Below the pieces are notes generated by a model. It had not been told where the DNA came from, searched no databases, and worked only from the letters and a program-made list of their open reading frames with translations. From positions 2,542,001-2,606,000 of the forward strand of contig OZ245804.1 of assembly GCA_965228265.1 (NCBI GenBank): a DNA stretch of 64,000 nt. The letters are read 5' to 3'. The position numbers were made by a program, and so were the translations under genes. Of this stretch, positions 46,082-53,833 are shown in pieces; position 1 is the first letter of the stretch; each line of letters starts with the position of its first letter. The DNA is from GCA-2732755 sp965228265. GTDB lineage: Bacteria; Planctomycetota; Phycisphaerae; Phycisphaerales; UBA1924.

Positions 46082-47001
46082 TCAGATCTATCTTGGTTGG
46101 CGTCCTGTCCTGTACCTGCCTGCTATCCGCAGGGTGTTCCGATTCTGCACCAGACGGAGATGCTACTGAGACGCGGAGTGATTCTGCGCAGGATGAGCGG
46201 TCGGGTTGGCCCGAACCGATTCGCTTCGGGCTTGTCCCCACCGAGGGCGGGACCGACATCGTGGACCGGTTCCAGTCTTTGTTCACACATCTCGATGCGG
46301 AGATTGGAATCGAGGTCAAAGCATTTAACGCGTCTGAATACGTGGGCGTGATCACCGCGATGCAGAACGATCAGGTAGACGTGGCGTATTTCGGGCCCAA
46401 GAGCTATGTCGAGGCGAACCGGATGGCGGGCGCGGAGGCTTTGGTCAAGCAATTGAGCGACGACGGGAGCGCTGGGTATCACAGCATTCTCGTGACGCGT
46501 CGGGGCAGCGGGATCGAATCGCTCGCGGACGCGAAGGGGAAATCGTTCGGCTTCGTGACACCGAATTCGACTTCTGGATTCCTTGTGCCGTCGATCGGGA
46601 TCATGGAAACGACTGGCATGTCCGCAGAGGCGTACTTCTCGGATGTTCGGTACACGGGTTCGCACACGACGTCCGTTCGGGCTGCACTTTCGGGTGATGT
46701 CGATGTCACTGCGACGAACACGCTGGATCTTGGAGCGATGATCCGGAACGGGCTCGATGCGTCGGACCTTGTCGAGATCTGGCGATCGGACATGATTCCC
46801 GGCGCGGTCATCGCGGTACGGGATGATTTGCCGGATTCGTTCAAGGACGCGGTTCGCGAGGCGATGCTGTCGTTCAATGAAGAAACCGAGGCGCTCGAGC
46901 AGATGGCACGCGGCGGCTTTGTTGTGACTGATGATTCGGAGTACAACATCATCCGTTTGCTCGAGCAGCGTCGCGAGGAGTTGGCCCGTGACGGCGATTG
47001 A
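46078..47001 (+). CDS. phnD: Phosphate/phosphonate-binding lipoprotein
   Basis: Solute-binding protein of the phnCDE importer, 307 residues. GTG 46078 overlaps the phnC stop. The signal ends in the lipobox LLSAGC, so it is a lipoprotein on the outer face of the inner membrane. The family features IRFGLVPTEGG, FNASEYVGVITAMQNDQVDVAYFGPKSYVEA, GFVTPNSTSGFLVPSIGI and GSHTTSVRAALSGDVDVTATNTLDL are all present; the last three shape the ligand site in PhnD. The stop at 47001 lies 11 bases inside the phnE gene. Phosphonate preference over phosphate or phosphite is inferred from the cluster content, not from the residues. Confidence 0.92.
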   Translation: MIRSILVGVLSCTCLLSAGCSDSAPDGDATETRSDSAQDERSGWPEPIRFGLVPTEGGTDIVDRFQSLFTHLDAEIGIEVKAFNASEYVGVITAMQNDQVDVAYFGPKSYVEANRMAGAEALVKQLSDDGSAGYHSILVTRRGSGIESLADAKGKSFGFVTPNSTSGFLVPSIGIMETTGMSAEAYFSDVRYTGSHTTSVRAALSGDVDVTATNTLDLGAMIRNGLDASDLVEIWRSDMIPGAVIAVRDDLPDSFKDAVREAMLSFNEETEALEQMARGGFVVTDDSEYNIIRLLEQRREELARDGD

Positions 47002-48202
47002 GGGCGGAGCCAAGCCGAGGCCCGTGTGGTTCTGGGCCACCCCGCTTGTCGTGCTTATGGGTGCGACAGCCGTGCTGAGCGCTGCCTTCTCGGTGCATCC
47101 GCTCATTGCGTTCAGCCTGGGCGCACTCTGCGCGGCGATTGTGGCCGGGTTTCTGGCCCGCAAGCTGGCGATACCGATGTTGCTGGTGGCGGCGATGTCC
47201 TGGTCTGCGCACAAGAGCGAGCTGCGCCCGGGACTCCTGATCGAGAACCGCGGCCGAGCTGCGGAGTATGTCCTCGGGCGGCGACTCAGCACGGACGAGC
47301 GGTCGGCACTGCTGGAACAAGCGGAACTGACAGCCGCGATGAGCCTTGAGAACGAAGCCTCGAGGCTCGTTATGGACGAACTCGGCATCGGGCGAGGGGA
47401 TCAGCGACCCGAGGACTTTGCCAAGCGCGTTGCGTCCAGGACGGAGTCGCTCCGTTCGTCGCTCACCCTGACGGAGTGGGATCAGCGGGTCAGCGCCATC
47501 GCCGAGCGACTCGAACGAGATCGAAAGGGCGGGTTCTTTCCGCCAGAGAGTGACCCGAAATCGCTCAGGTTGTACGGCGATGCGATCCTGGAGACCATTG
47601 CCATCGCTCTATGGGGCACAGCGATTGCGGTCGTGCTGGCAGCGGTTGTGGCATTGCTGGGTTCGCGCAGAGCGCTTGCGATCCTGTCATCCGGGAACTC
47701 GAGGCTGCGCCGCACGCTTCGTGCGATCGGCGTGTTCTTTACGCGTCGTGGATTCGATGCCTGCCGAGGGTTTAATGAGTTCGTGCTTGCGCTGATCTTC
47801 GTGGCGATCATCGGGCTCGGCCCGTTCGCGGGAGTTTTGGCGCTCGCGGTTCACACCTTTGGCGTGCTCGGGAAGGTCTTCGCGGATGCATTGGAGACAG
47901 TGCGCGACGGTGAGATCGAGGGCGTCAGCGCGACGGGCGCCCCGCCGCTGCACGTAGTGTCCTTCGCGGTTGTGCCTCAGGTGCTGCCTTACATGGTGAG
48001 CCAGAGTTTGTTGCGACTCGAGAGCAACGTCCGTTCGGCATCGGTGCTCGGACTGGTCGGGGCCGGCGGCATCGGGTTTCTGATCGATGCGAAGCTCAAG
48101 TCGTACCAGTTCCAGGAAGTCGCGAGCATGATGATCCTGATCATCGCGCTGGTTTCGCTCATCGATTTCGTGTGCGGCCGAATCATGGCCCGGCTGACCT
48201 AA
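46988..48202 (+). CDS. phnE: Phosphonate ABC transporter permease with a long N-terminal extension
   Basis: Inner-membrane permease of 404 residues. The GTG at 46988 (MTAIEGGAKPRPV) overlaps the phnD stop and gives a sensible N-terminus. The C-terminal half is standard: FFPPESDPKSLRLYGDAILETIAIALWGTAIAV, FVAIIGLGPFAGVLALAVHTFGVLGKVFADALE, the EAA-type loop GEIEGVSATGAPPLHVVSFAVVPQVLPYM, and GGIGFLIDAKLKSYQFQ. Known PhnE proteins are mostly 260-300 residues; here about 200 residues precede the conserved part, with two or three hydrophobic segments (about residues 12-70) and a charged, helical stretch of about 100 residues with an extracytoplasmic or cytoplasmic location I cannot assign. Confidence 0.9.
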   Translation: MTAIEGGAKPRPVWFWATPLVVLMGATAVLSAAFSVHPLIAFSLGALCAAIVAGFLARKLAIPMLLVAAMSWSAHKSELRPGLLIENRGRAAEYVLGRRLSTDERSALLEQAELTAAMSLENEASRLVMDELGIGRGDQRPEDFAKRVASRTESLRSSLTLTEWDQRVSAIAERLERDRKGGFFPPESDPKSLRLYGDAILETIAIALWGTAIAVVLAAVVALLGSRRALAILSSGNSRLRRTLRAIGVFFTRRGFDACRGFNEFVLALIFVAIIGLGPFAGVLALAVHTFGVLGKVFADALETVRDGEIEGVSATGAPPLHVVSFAVVPQVLPYMVSQSLLRLESNVRSASVLGLVGAGGIGFLIDAKLKSYQFQEVASMMILIIALVSLIDFVCGRIMARLT

Positions 48203-48291
48203 GTCGCACTCGGCCTCACCGGATCTTCACACACTTGTAAATTGATCTACAGGAAACTGTTTTGTAGTCTCTGTCAACTGGAGGGCTGATT

Positions 48292-48993
48292 ATGGATCGC
48301 TGGTGCAGCATGGTGGTCTTTGACATGGCGGGCACGACGGTACGCGACGAGGACAACGCCGTGGCCTCGGCAGTCCGTTCGGCGCTCGCCGAGTTTGGAT
48401 GCGAGATCACGATCGAGGATGTGAACCCGGTCATGGGCATGCCGAAGCCGTTGGCGGTGCAGGCGCTCCTGAAGCAGTTCTCGAAGGATGACTCGCTCGT
48501 CGCGCGTTCCGATGAGGTGCACGAGCGATTCCAAGAGATCATCGTCGATCACTACAGGAATGGGCCGGACGTTTCGGAGATCCCGGGAACGAGCGGAGTA
48601 TTCCGAGCGCTGCGTGATGCGGGCATCCGAGTGACGCTCGACACGGGTTTCGATCGCAAGACGCTCGACACGATCGTGGAGCGGCTCGGCTGGAGCAGCC
48701 TGCTCGATGCAACGGTCGCCAGTGACGAGGTCGAGCATGGCAGGCCCGCTCCGGACATGGTTCACGTGCTGATGCAGAAGTGCGGCGTGACAGACCCGGC
48801 ACGGGTCTGCAAGATTGGCGACAGCGTGAGCGACATCGAAGAGGGCATCAACGCCGGGTGCGGACTTGTTGCGGCGGTGCTCTGCCAGCGCACGAGGAAT
48901 GAAGTCGGCAAGCACGAGGGCGTCGTCGCCGTGGTCAGTATCGAGGACCTCCTGCCCCATCTCGGGCTCGAGCTTGCTGAGGCGAATGGTTGA
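48292..48993 (+). CDS. Phosphonatase-like HAD hydrolase
   Basis: HAD-superfamily enzyme of 233 residues, likely cleaving the C-P bond of a phosphonoaldehyde or acting on a related phosphonate. ATG 48292 follows GGAGG. Asp11 in VVFDMAGTTVRDE is the nucleophile. Lys52 in VMGMPKPLAVQALL occupies the position of the cap-domain lysine that forms a Schiff base in phosphonoacetaldehyde hydrolase (PhnX, Lys53 in Bacillus cereus); VTLDTGFDRKTLDTIV and KIGDSVSDIEEGINAGC hold the remaining HAD motifs. It sits 89 bases after phnE, and its stop lies inside the following alcohol dehydrogenase gene. No PhnW aminotransferase or C-P lyase is in the window, so the precursor of any phosphonoaldehyde is unclear. 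Confidence 0.85.
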   Translation: MDRWCSMVVFDMAGTTVRDEDNAVASAVRSALAEFGCEITIEDVNPVMGMPKPLAVQALLKQFSKDDSLVARSDEVHERFQEIIVDHYRNGPDVSEIPGTSGVFRALRDAGIRVTLDTGFDRKTLDTIVERLGWSSLLDATVASDEVEHGRPAPDMVHVLMQKCGVTDPARVCKIGDSVSDIEEGINAGCGLVAAVLCQRTRNEVGKHEGVVAVVSIEDLLPHLGLELAEANG

Positions 48994-50212
48994 TATGGAG
49001 ACACTCGCTTCCGCATACGCACAAACGCTGCTGAGCGCGATTGAGAGCGACCATCACGGTTGTATTCCACATGACGGACAGCTGATCTCGCACACACTCG
49101 ATGAGCTGCCATCGCTCATGAGCCAGGCCGGGATGACGAAGCCCTTCGTGGTTGTGGACAACACGGCGATTCATGCCGCCAGGCTGAACGGTTCGCTGCT
49201 GGCATTGCTCGACGGGATGCACCCGGTCTACTTTGATCGGTTTTCACCCAATCCCACGAGCGAGGACGCCGCGGAGGCCTCGCGCACGGCTGCAATCAAT
49301 GGCTGTGACGGGATCGTTGCGATCGGAGGCGGTTCATGCTGCGACGTGGCCAAGGTCGCTGCATTGTGTGGGAATCAGCCTGAGTTGATCGAAGAGTTCG
49401 CGAAGGGCTTGGGGCTCGAACGTGCCAGGCCTTTGCCGCTGATCGCCGCGCCGACGACCGCGGGCACGGGCAGTGAGACGACCCACTTCGCGGCGATCTA
49501 TGTGAACGGGCGGAAGGTCTCGATCGCTCATGAACGGCTCCGGCCGATGGGCGTGATTCTCGATGAACGGTTTCAGCACGCGATGCCCACGTCGGTCGCG
49601 GCCTGCAGCGGGCTTGATGCGCTGTGCCAGGCGATGGAATCTACCTGGGCAGTCGGTTCAACCGACGTCTCGCTTGCATACGCCCGCGAGGCGGGCCGGA
49701 TGATCGGGCAGAACCTGGTGATGAGTGTGTTGCATGCCGACCGTGACGCCAGGCGTGCGATGATGATCGGGTCGCATCTTGCCGGCAAAGCGATCAACAT
49801 CAGCAAAACCACCGCGGCCCACGCGCTCTCGTATCAGTTGACGCAGGCCTGCGGCGTGGCGCACGGGCATGCGGTTGCGCTTATGCTCGGTGAGATTGCG
49901 CGATGGAACGCGAGCACGGTGGCGGCTGATTGCCTCGACCCGAGGGGCCCCGAGTGGGTCGTGGATCGTGTGCATGACGCCTGCGGGTATCTCGGCTCCA
50001 ATCCCGATGACGTTGCGGGTATGTTCGCGGAGCTGCTCGCTCGCATGGGCCTTGAGCGTTCGATCGCGGAACTCGACCTTCCTGATTCGATGCTGAAACT
50101 CTTTGCCTCCAGGGTTGACCCGGTGCGCGCGGGCAATAACCCTCGCAGACTCGATGAGACGTCGGCTCTGGAATGTCTAGAGCGCGCGAAGGGACACGCG
50201 GGGGTGGTTTAG
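48986..50212 (+). CDS. Iron-containing alcohol dehydrogenase, phosphonate-cluster type
   Basis: NAD(P)-dependent group III alcohol dehydrogenase of about 408 residues. Start is the ATG 48986 or the ATG at 48995; the first overlaps the HAD stop by eight bases, indicating coupling. Motifs: GIVAIGGGSCCDVAKVAAL (nucleotide site), PTTAGTGSETTHFAAIYV, CSGLDALCQAMESTW, and HLAGKAINISKTTAAHALSYQLTQACGVAHGHAVALML, with the conserved Asp/His metal ligands of this family. In phosphonate gene clusters a sister protein is known as 'phosphonate metabolism iron-containing alcohol dehydrogenase'; a natural role is interconversion of a phosphonoaldehyde and an alcohol, e.g. phosphonoacetaldehyde and 2-hydroxyethylphosphonate. 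Context supports this strongly, residues do not decide the substrate. Its stop overlaps that of the convergent regulator gene. Confidence 0.85.
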   Translation: MVDMETLASAYAQTLLSAIESDHHGCIPHDGQLISHTLDELPSLMSQAGMTKPFVVVDNTAIHAARLNGSLLALLDGMHPVYFDRFSPNPTSEDAAEASRTAAINGCDGIVAIGGGSCCDVAKVAALCGNQPELIEEFAKGLGLERARPLPLIAAPTTAGTGSETTHFAAIYVNGRKVSIAHERLRPMGVILDERFQHAMPTSVAACSGLDALCQAMESTWAVGSTDVSLAYAREAGRMIGQNLVMSVLHADRDARRAMMIGSHLAGKAINISKTTAAHALSYQLTQACGVAHGHAVALMLGEIARWNASTVAADCLDPRGPEWVVDRVHDACGYLGSNPDDVAGMFAELLARMGLERSIAELDLPDSMLKLFASRVDPVRAGNNPRRLDETSALECLERAKGHAGVV

Positions 50213-50790
50213 GCTTCGGTTGTAACGCCGGTGTCTTCACCCATGCCGTAGTACACCGTGAGCAGCTTCGCGGCCTTGCTCGATGTGCATTTGACCGTGT
50301 GGGGGACGGAGCCGTTGAGATAGGCGCTGTCGCCCTTGGCGAGCTTGATGCGTTCATCACCGAAACTGAATTCGATCTCGCCTTCGAGGATGTGTACGAA
50401 CTCTTCCCCGCCGTGGGCGAGTTGGGGGCGTTCCTCGCCTCGGGGCACCGTGATGGCGAACGGGTCCATCTTTCGTGCGGGGCGGCCGTGGGCGAGTGAT
50501 TCGTAGGAGAGGTTCGAGATCTCCTCATCGCGACGGATGACTTTGCCTTCGCCTTTGCGGGTGACGACGAATGCGGGCTGATCGTCGATGCCTTCGAAGA
50601 GTTCGGAAAGGCTGACACCCAGAGCCTGACTGATACTCGCCAAGGCGGGAAGCGAGGGAGTGACCCGGAAGTTTTCAACCTTGGAAAGCCAGCTCCGGGT
50701 CAGGCCGGCGCGGGAGGCGACGTCCTCGAGCGTCATGCCCTTGGCTAAGCGGGCGGCTTTCAGATTGGCGGCGAGCTCGATCAGATTCAT
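50209..50790 (-). CDS. XRE-family regulator with cupin domain
   Basis: DNA-binding protein of 193 residues from the ATG 50788-50790 (MNLIELAANLKAARLAKGM). Residues 9-65 form an HTH of the Xre/SinR type (KGMTLEDVASRAGLTRSWLSKVENFRVTPSLPALASISQALGVSL); about 115-185 form a cupin (GEEFVHILEGEIEFSFGDERIKLAKGDSAYLNGSVPHTVK), a common sensor for small molecules. Such regulators often act on neighbouring catabolic genes. It is convergent with the alcohol dehydrogenase gene, with four bases of stop-codon overlap (TAA and TAG share bases at 50209-50212). The phn genes or the divergent glycerophosphodiesterase gene (start 50935, 144 bases away) are natural targets, but no operator was identified. Confidence 0.88.
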   Translation of the reverse strand: MNLIELAANLKAARLAKGMTLEDVASRAGLTRSWLSKVENFRVTPSLPALASISQALGVSLSELFEGIDDQPAFVVTRKGEGKVIRRDEEISNLSYESLAHGRPARKMDPFAITVPRGEERPQLAHGGEEFVHILEGEIEFSFGDERIKLAKGDSAYLNGSVPHTVKCTSSKAAKLLTVYYGMGEDTGVTTEA

Positions 50791-50934
50791 GGAACATTCG
50801 TCTTTCTGGTGCCGAGCGCCAAACGTTGTCTCCATACGTATATGCGGCGATGTTATACATACTCCGTGTGACCATGCCAAGCCTTTTCTCGAGCGTTGAT
50901 GAACTGAGCGCGTAATTCAAGGAACGATGATCCC

Positions 50935-52020
50935 ATGAGACTGCCCCCCGCTGCGATCGTCACGGCTGTGCTTGTGCTGGCTTGCCTGCCCGGACTCTGC
51001 TTCGCCGAGCCGGAACCCCAGACAGACAGGATGCTTGTCATCGGTCACAGAGGCTCGCCGGGCCATGGCGACGAGAACACAGTCGCGGGCTTTCGACGGG
51101 CCGTGGAGCTCGGGGCTGACGGGATCGAGCTTGATCTCATTCTGACAGCGGATCATCGGCTCGTCGTCTTTCACGACTGGACGCTGAACCGGCTTGTGGG
51201 CGAGCGCCAACTGAGTGAGCGTTTCCCGGATCGTTCACGTACCGAGGATGGTAGAGATGTTTGGCGCACGCGCGACTTTACGCTTGCTGAGTTGCAGGAA
51301 CTGTTTGTCACCCAAGAGGGGCCTTGCCAGTCGGATGGGCACGATGAAGTCAGTGATCCGGATTCACGCATCTGCGGCTATGCCGACGCGCTGCGGTTCT
51401 TCCAGTGCATACGGCAGGCACACCCGGACCTCGTGCTCTACACCGAAATCAAGACGAGCAGCAAGGAGATGTCTGAAGACGAGATCAGCCTCATGGCTGA
51501 GCTTGTGAGCGATGCGCTGGTTTCCACGGGCGAAGCGGAGTCGGGCCGATCGCATTGGTTGCAATCGTTTGATGGCAAGGTCATGGAGATGCTCGCGGAT
51601 GACGAGCGTCTCGAGTCGATCAAGAAATGCCAACTCCTCAGTTGCGAGCCGGGACTGGTGACAAGCGCCAACCCGGTCGTGCTCGATGTCGGCACGATCG
51701 ATACGGCAGAAGAACTCCGTGCGTTTCTTAATCAGAACGTGGCCGCGCGTGATTTACAGATGGTGCACGGCTGGAAGCTGATGTGGTGGCACCTGCTTCA
51801 CGAGAAAGGGGTCGATTGCGCAGCGGTGGCCCATGACATCGGCCTTGAAATTCACGCCTTTACCTTTCGTGACGAACGCTACGCATCCGACTATGAGAAG
51901 CGTCCCATTCTGGCTCCCGGTGGCCCGGTCTTCACGTCGGCGGCTGAGGAGATCGAATACTTCCGATCCCGTGGTTTCGACGCCGTGATGTCGGATTGCA
52001 TCGAGTCTGCGGTTCGGTGA
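50935..52020 (+). CDS. Secreted glycerophosphodiester phosphodiesterase family protein
   Basis: Exported enzyme of 361 residues that would hydrolyse deacylated phospholipids to glycerol-3-phosphate and alcohol. ATG 50935 with AAGGA about ten bases upstream; the signal peptide is MRLPPAAIVTAVLVLACLPGLCFA. The catalytic core is VIGHRGSPGHGDENTVAGFRRAVELGADGIELDLILTADHRLVVFHDWTLNR, with the paired His and the Glu/Asp metal ligands of GDPD enzymes. The middle contains EDGRDVWRTRDFTLAELQELF and the C-terminal part YFRSRGFDAVMSD is conserved as a barrel end. Extra Cys residues (SQDPCQSDGHDEVSDPDSRICGYAD-like segment) suggest a disulfide. It lies at the end of the phosphorus-related stretch and divergent from the XRE-cupin regulator. 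Confidence 0.88.
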   Translation: MRLPPAAIVTAVLVLACLPGLCFAEPEPQTDRMLVIGHRGSPGHGDENTVAGFRRAVELGADGIELDLILTADHRLVVFHDWTLNRLVGERQLSERFPDRSRTEDGRDVWRTRDFTLAELQELFVTQEGPCQSDGHDEVSDPDSRICGYADALRFFQCIRQAHPDLVLYTEIKTSSKEMSEDEISLMAELVSDALVSTGEAESGRSHWLQSFDGKVMEMLADDERLESIKKCQLLSCEPGLVTSANPVVLDVGTIDTAEELRAFLNQNVAARDLQMVHGWKLMWWHLLHEKGVDCAAVAHDIGLEIHAFTFRDERYASDYEKRPILAPGGPVFTSAAEEIEYFRSRGFDAVMSDCIESAVR

Positions 52021-52143
52021 TCCACCATAAATGACGTCCTGTGAGGGGGACGGGGCCTCATGCCCGAGAGAAAGGTGGAGAGCGGCTCCGAATTGCTGTA
52101 AACTCGTCGTCCGGCAGATGTCTGGCCTGAGGAGTCCCTGCAA

Positions 52144-53766
52144 ATGAACGCTACCGCATTGAATCGTCCCGGATGGCTTCGGCTTCTCATCGCCATCGTC
52201 GTCGGCACAGGCCTGACTTCAGCCGCGTACGCTGACATTGCCAAGGTGAACGGGCTGCTCAGGCGAGCCGAGTCCAACCTGGAGTCGGTTTCCGCCAGCA
52301 TCGGCAAACGCACCACCTGGCCGACCGGTTCCTCGGGGAAGTTGCTGGCGAGCAGGCTTCAGCAGGCACTGGACGACATCAACCCGGCGAAGGAATTGCT
52401 AGAGAAGGTGCCGGCGGGCACGCAAGGGCGTGAGGAAGCCGTCGCTCGGTACGTCGCGGCGGCCGAGGAGTACAACCGTCTTCGCGCGATCATGGCCGGC
52501 ACCGATGCCGCCCCGCCCCCGCAGCAGACTGGCGGAACCAAGCTCAGCTATCAGCAGGAGGAAGTCCTGAGCGGAGCGAGATTCAATCTTCGCGAGGTTG
52601 AAGCGGGCGCCAAGCAATTGACCGAAGCGCTCGAGAAGTTGCGCAAGGTCGAGGACGAGTTGTCGATTGATTTCCGCGAGGTGGACGGCCTGCTGGGCGT
52701 GGTCGAAAACGCCAAGCGGAAGGCCGGCTTTGTCCGCGATGCGCTCGAGAAGCTTCCCGAAGACGGCCAGGGTGTTCCCGAGGTGCTCCAGCAACTCGTG
52801 AACGCCGAGGCCAAGATCGTGACAGCAGCGGACTTTCTCAAGCCGCTCAACGCGAAGCTTCGGAAGCTGATCGACCCCGCGCAGTACCCCGAGTTTGACG
52901 CGGATTACAAGCGGCTGCGCGAGCTTTCGATCATGTTCGCCCGCCCGGAGATTCTGCAGACTGACCGCGCACTTGCTGCGGAAACGATCAAGCAGGCCGA
53001 GGCTGCCAAGGACGAGTGCATCCGGATCGCGCAGAAGTATGCCCGGCTCATGCAGCAGCGGACCGATCAGGGGCGGTCGATCGAGGGCGTTGGCAACGGC
53101 TTCCTGAGCAATCTGCAGGAGTTTCTGTCGGCGGCCGAGACCGCGGAGACAACTCTTCCTGACGAGATCCGCGAGGATCTCAAAACCGCACGCGAGTACG
53201 CGGCCGAGGCGGTCGCGGAACAGAAGCCGCTCTGGTTTACCGGCGGGATTCCGCAGGTGATGGGCTTTGCCGAGGATCGAGTCCTGCTCCTGACCGCTCT
53301 CGACGAGGAAGCGGGCAAAGAGATGCGGGGCGAGATCGAAGCCGTGCGGAAGGAGCTCAAGAGCCAGGCCGACTCGCTGCGTGAGTTGATCATCCGCGAG
53401 AACAAGATGCCAAGGGACTCATTCCAGGGTGAGGACCGGGACAAAGCAATCGAGACGGCTATCAGCGGATGGACCGTCCAACAGGAGAAGTTCGATCTGC
53501 TCGCGGTCCGCATCCCGGCCGAGCAGTGGGCCCGTGAGACGAAGTGGACGTACAGCAACGGGACGTGGTACTTCTCGGACAGATCAAAGCTTCAGGTGCG
53601 ACTGATCGTCGCAGATCACGAGAACCCGGAACTGGCCATCGATCGCGCGATCAATGTCTGGAAGGACCACCAGAAGGGTGACTCGATGATCGGCGTTCCG
53701 CTCCGCGGATTCGAAGACGAGCTCCAGCCGAACGACTACCTGCTGCGGGCCAATGTGAAAAAGTAA
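52144..53766 (+). CDS. Exported helical protein of unknown function
   Basis: A 540-residue protein that I do not recognise. ATG 52144 with GAGGAG ten bases upstream; the signal is WLRLLIAIVVGTGLTSAAYA. Almost the entire mature sequence is charged and helical, with coiled-coil-like heptads such as LSGARFNLREVEAGAKQLTEALEKLRKVEDELS and EEAGKEMRGEIEAVRKELKSQADSLREL. Only near the C-terminus does a beta-rich, Trp-containing segment appear (REQWARETKWTYSNGTWYFSDRS-like), ending with ANVKK. It might be a periplasmic structural or scaffold protein. Between the glycerophosphodiesterase and the thiolase genes, on the same strand as both, with 123 and 67 bases of gap; no operon partner is obvious. Confidence 0.6.
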   Translation: MNATALNRPGWLRLLIAIVVGTGLTSAAYADIAKVNGLLRRAESNLESVSASIGKRTTWPTGSSGKLLASRLQQALDDINPAKELLEKVPAGTQGREEAVARYVAAAEEYNRLRAIMAGTDAAPPPQQTGGTKLSYQQEEVLSGARFNLREVEAGAKQLTEALEKLRKVEDELSIDFREVDGLLGVVENAKRKAGFVRDALEKLPEDGQGVPEVLQQLVNAEAKIVTAADFLKPLNAKLRKLIDPAQYPEFDADYKRLRELSIMFARPEILQTDRALAAETIKQAEAAKDECIRIAQKYARLMQQRTDQGRSIEGVGNGFLSNLQEFLSAAETAETTLPDEIREDLKTAREYAAEAVAEQKPLWFTGGIPQVMGFAEDRVLLLTALDEEAGKEMRGEIEAVRKELKSQADSLRELIIRENKMPRDSFQGEDRDKAIETAISGWTVQQEKFDLLAVRIPAEQWARETKWTYSNGTWYFSDRSKLQVRLIVADHENPELAIDRAINVWKDHQKGDSMIGVPLRGFEDELQPNDYLLRANVKK

Positions 53767-53833
53767 CCCCCCGGTAGCCTGCTCGAGATGCGGCGATCAG
53801 GCCTGGCATCGATCTGATGATCTATGATCGGGC

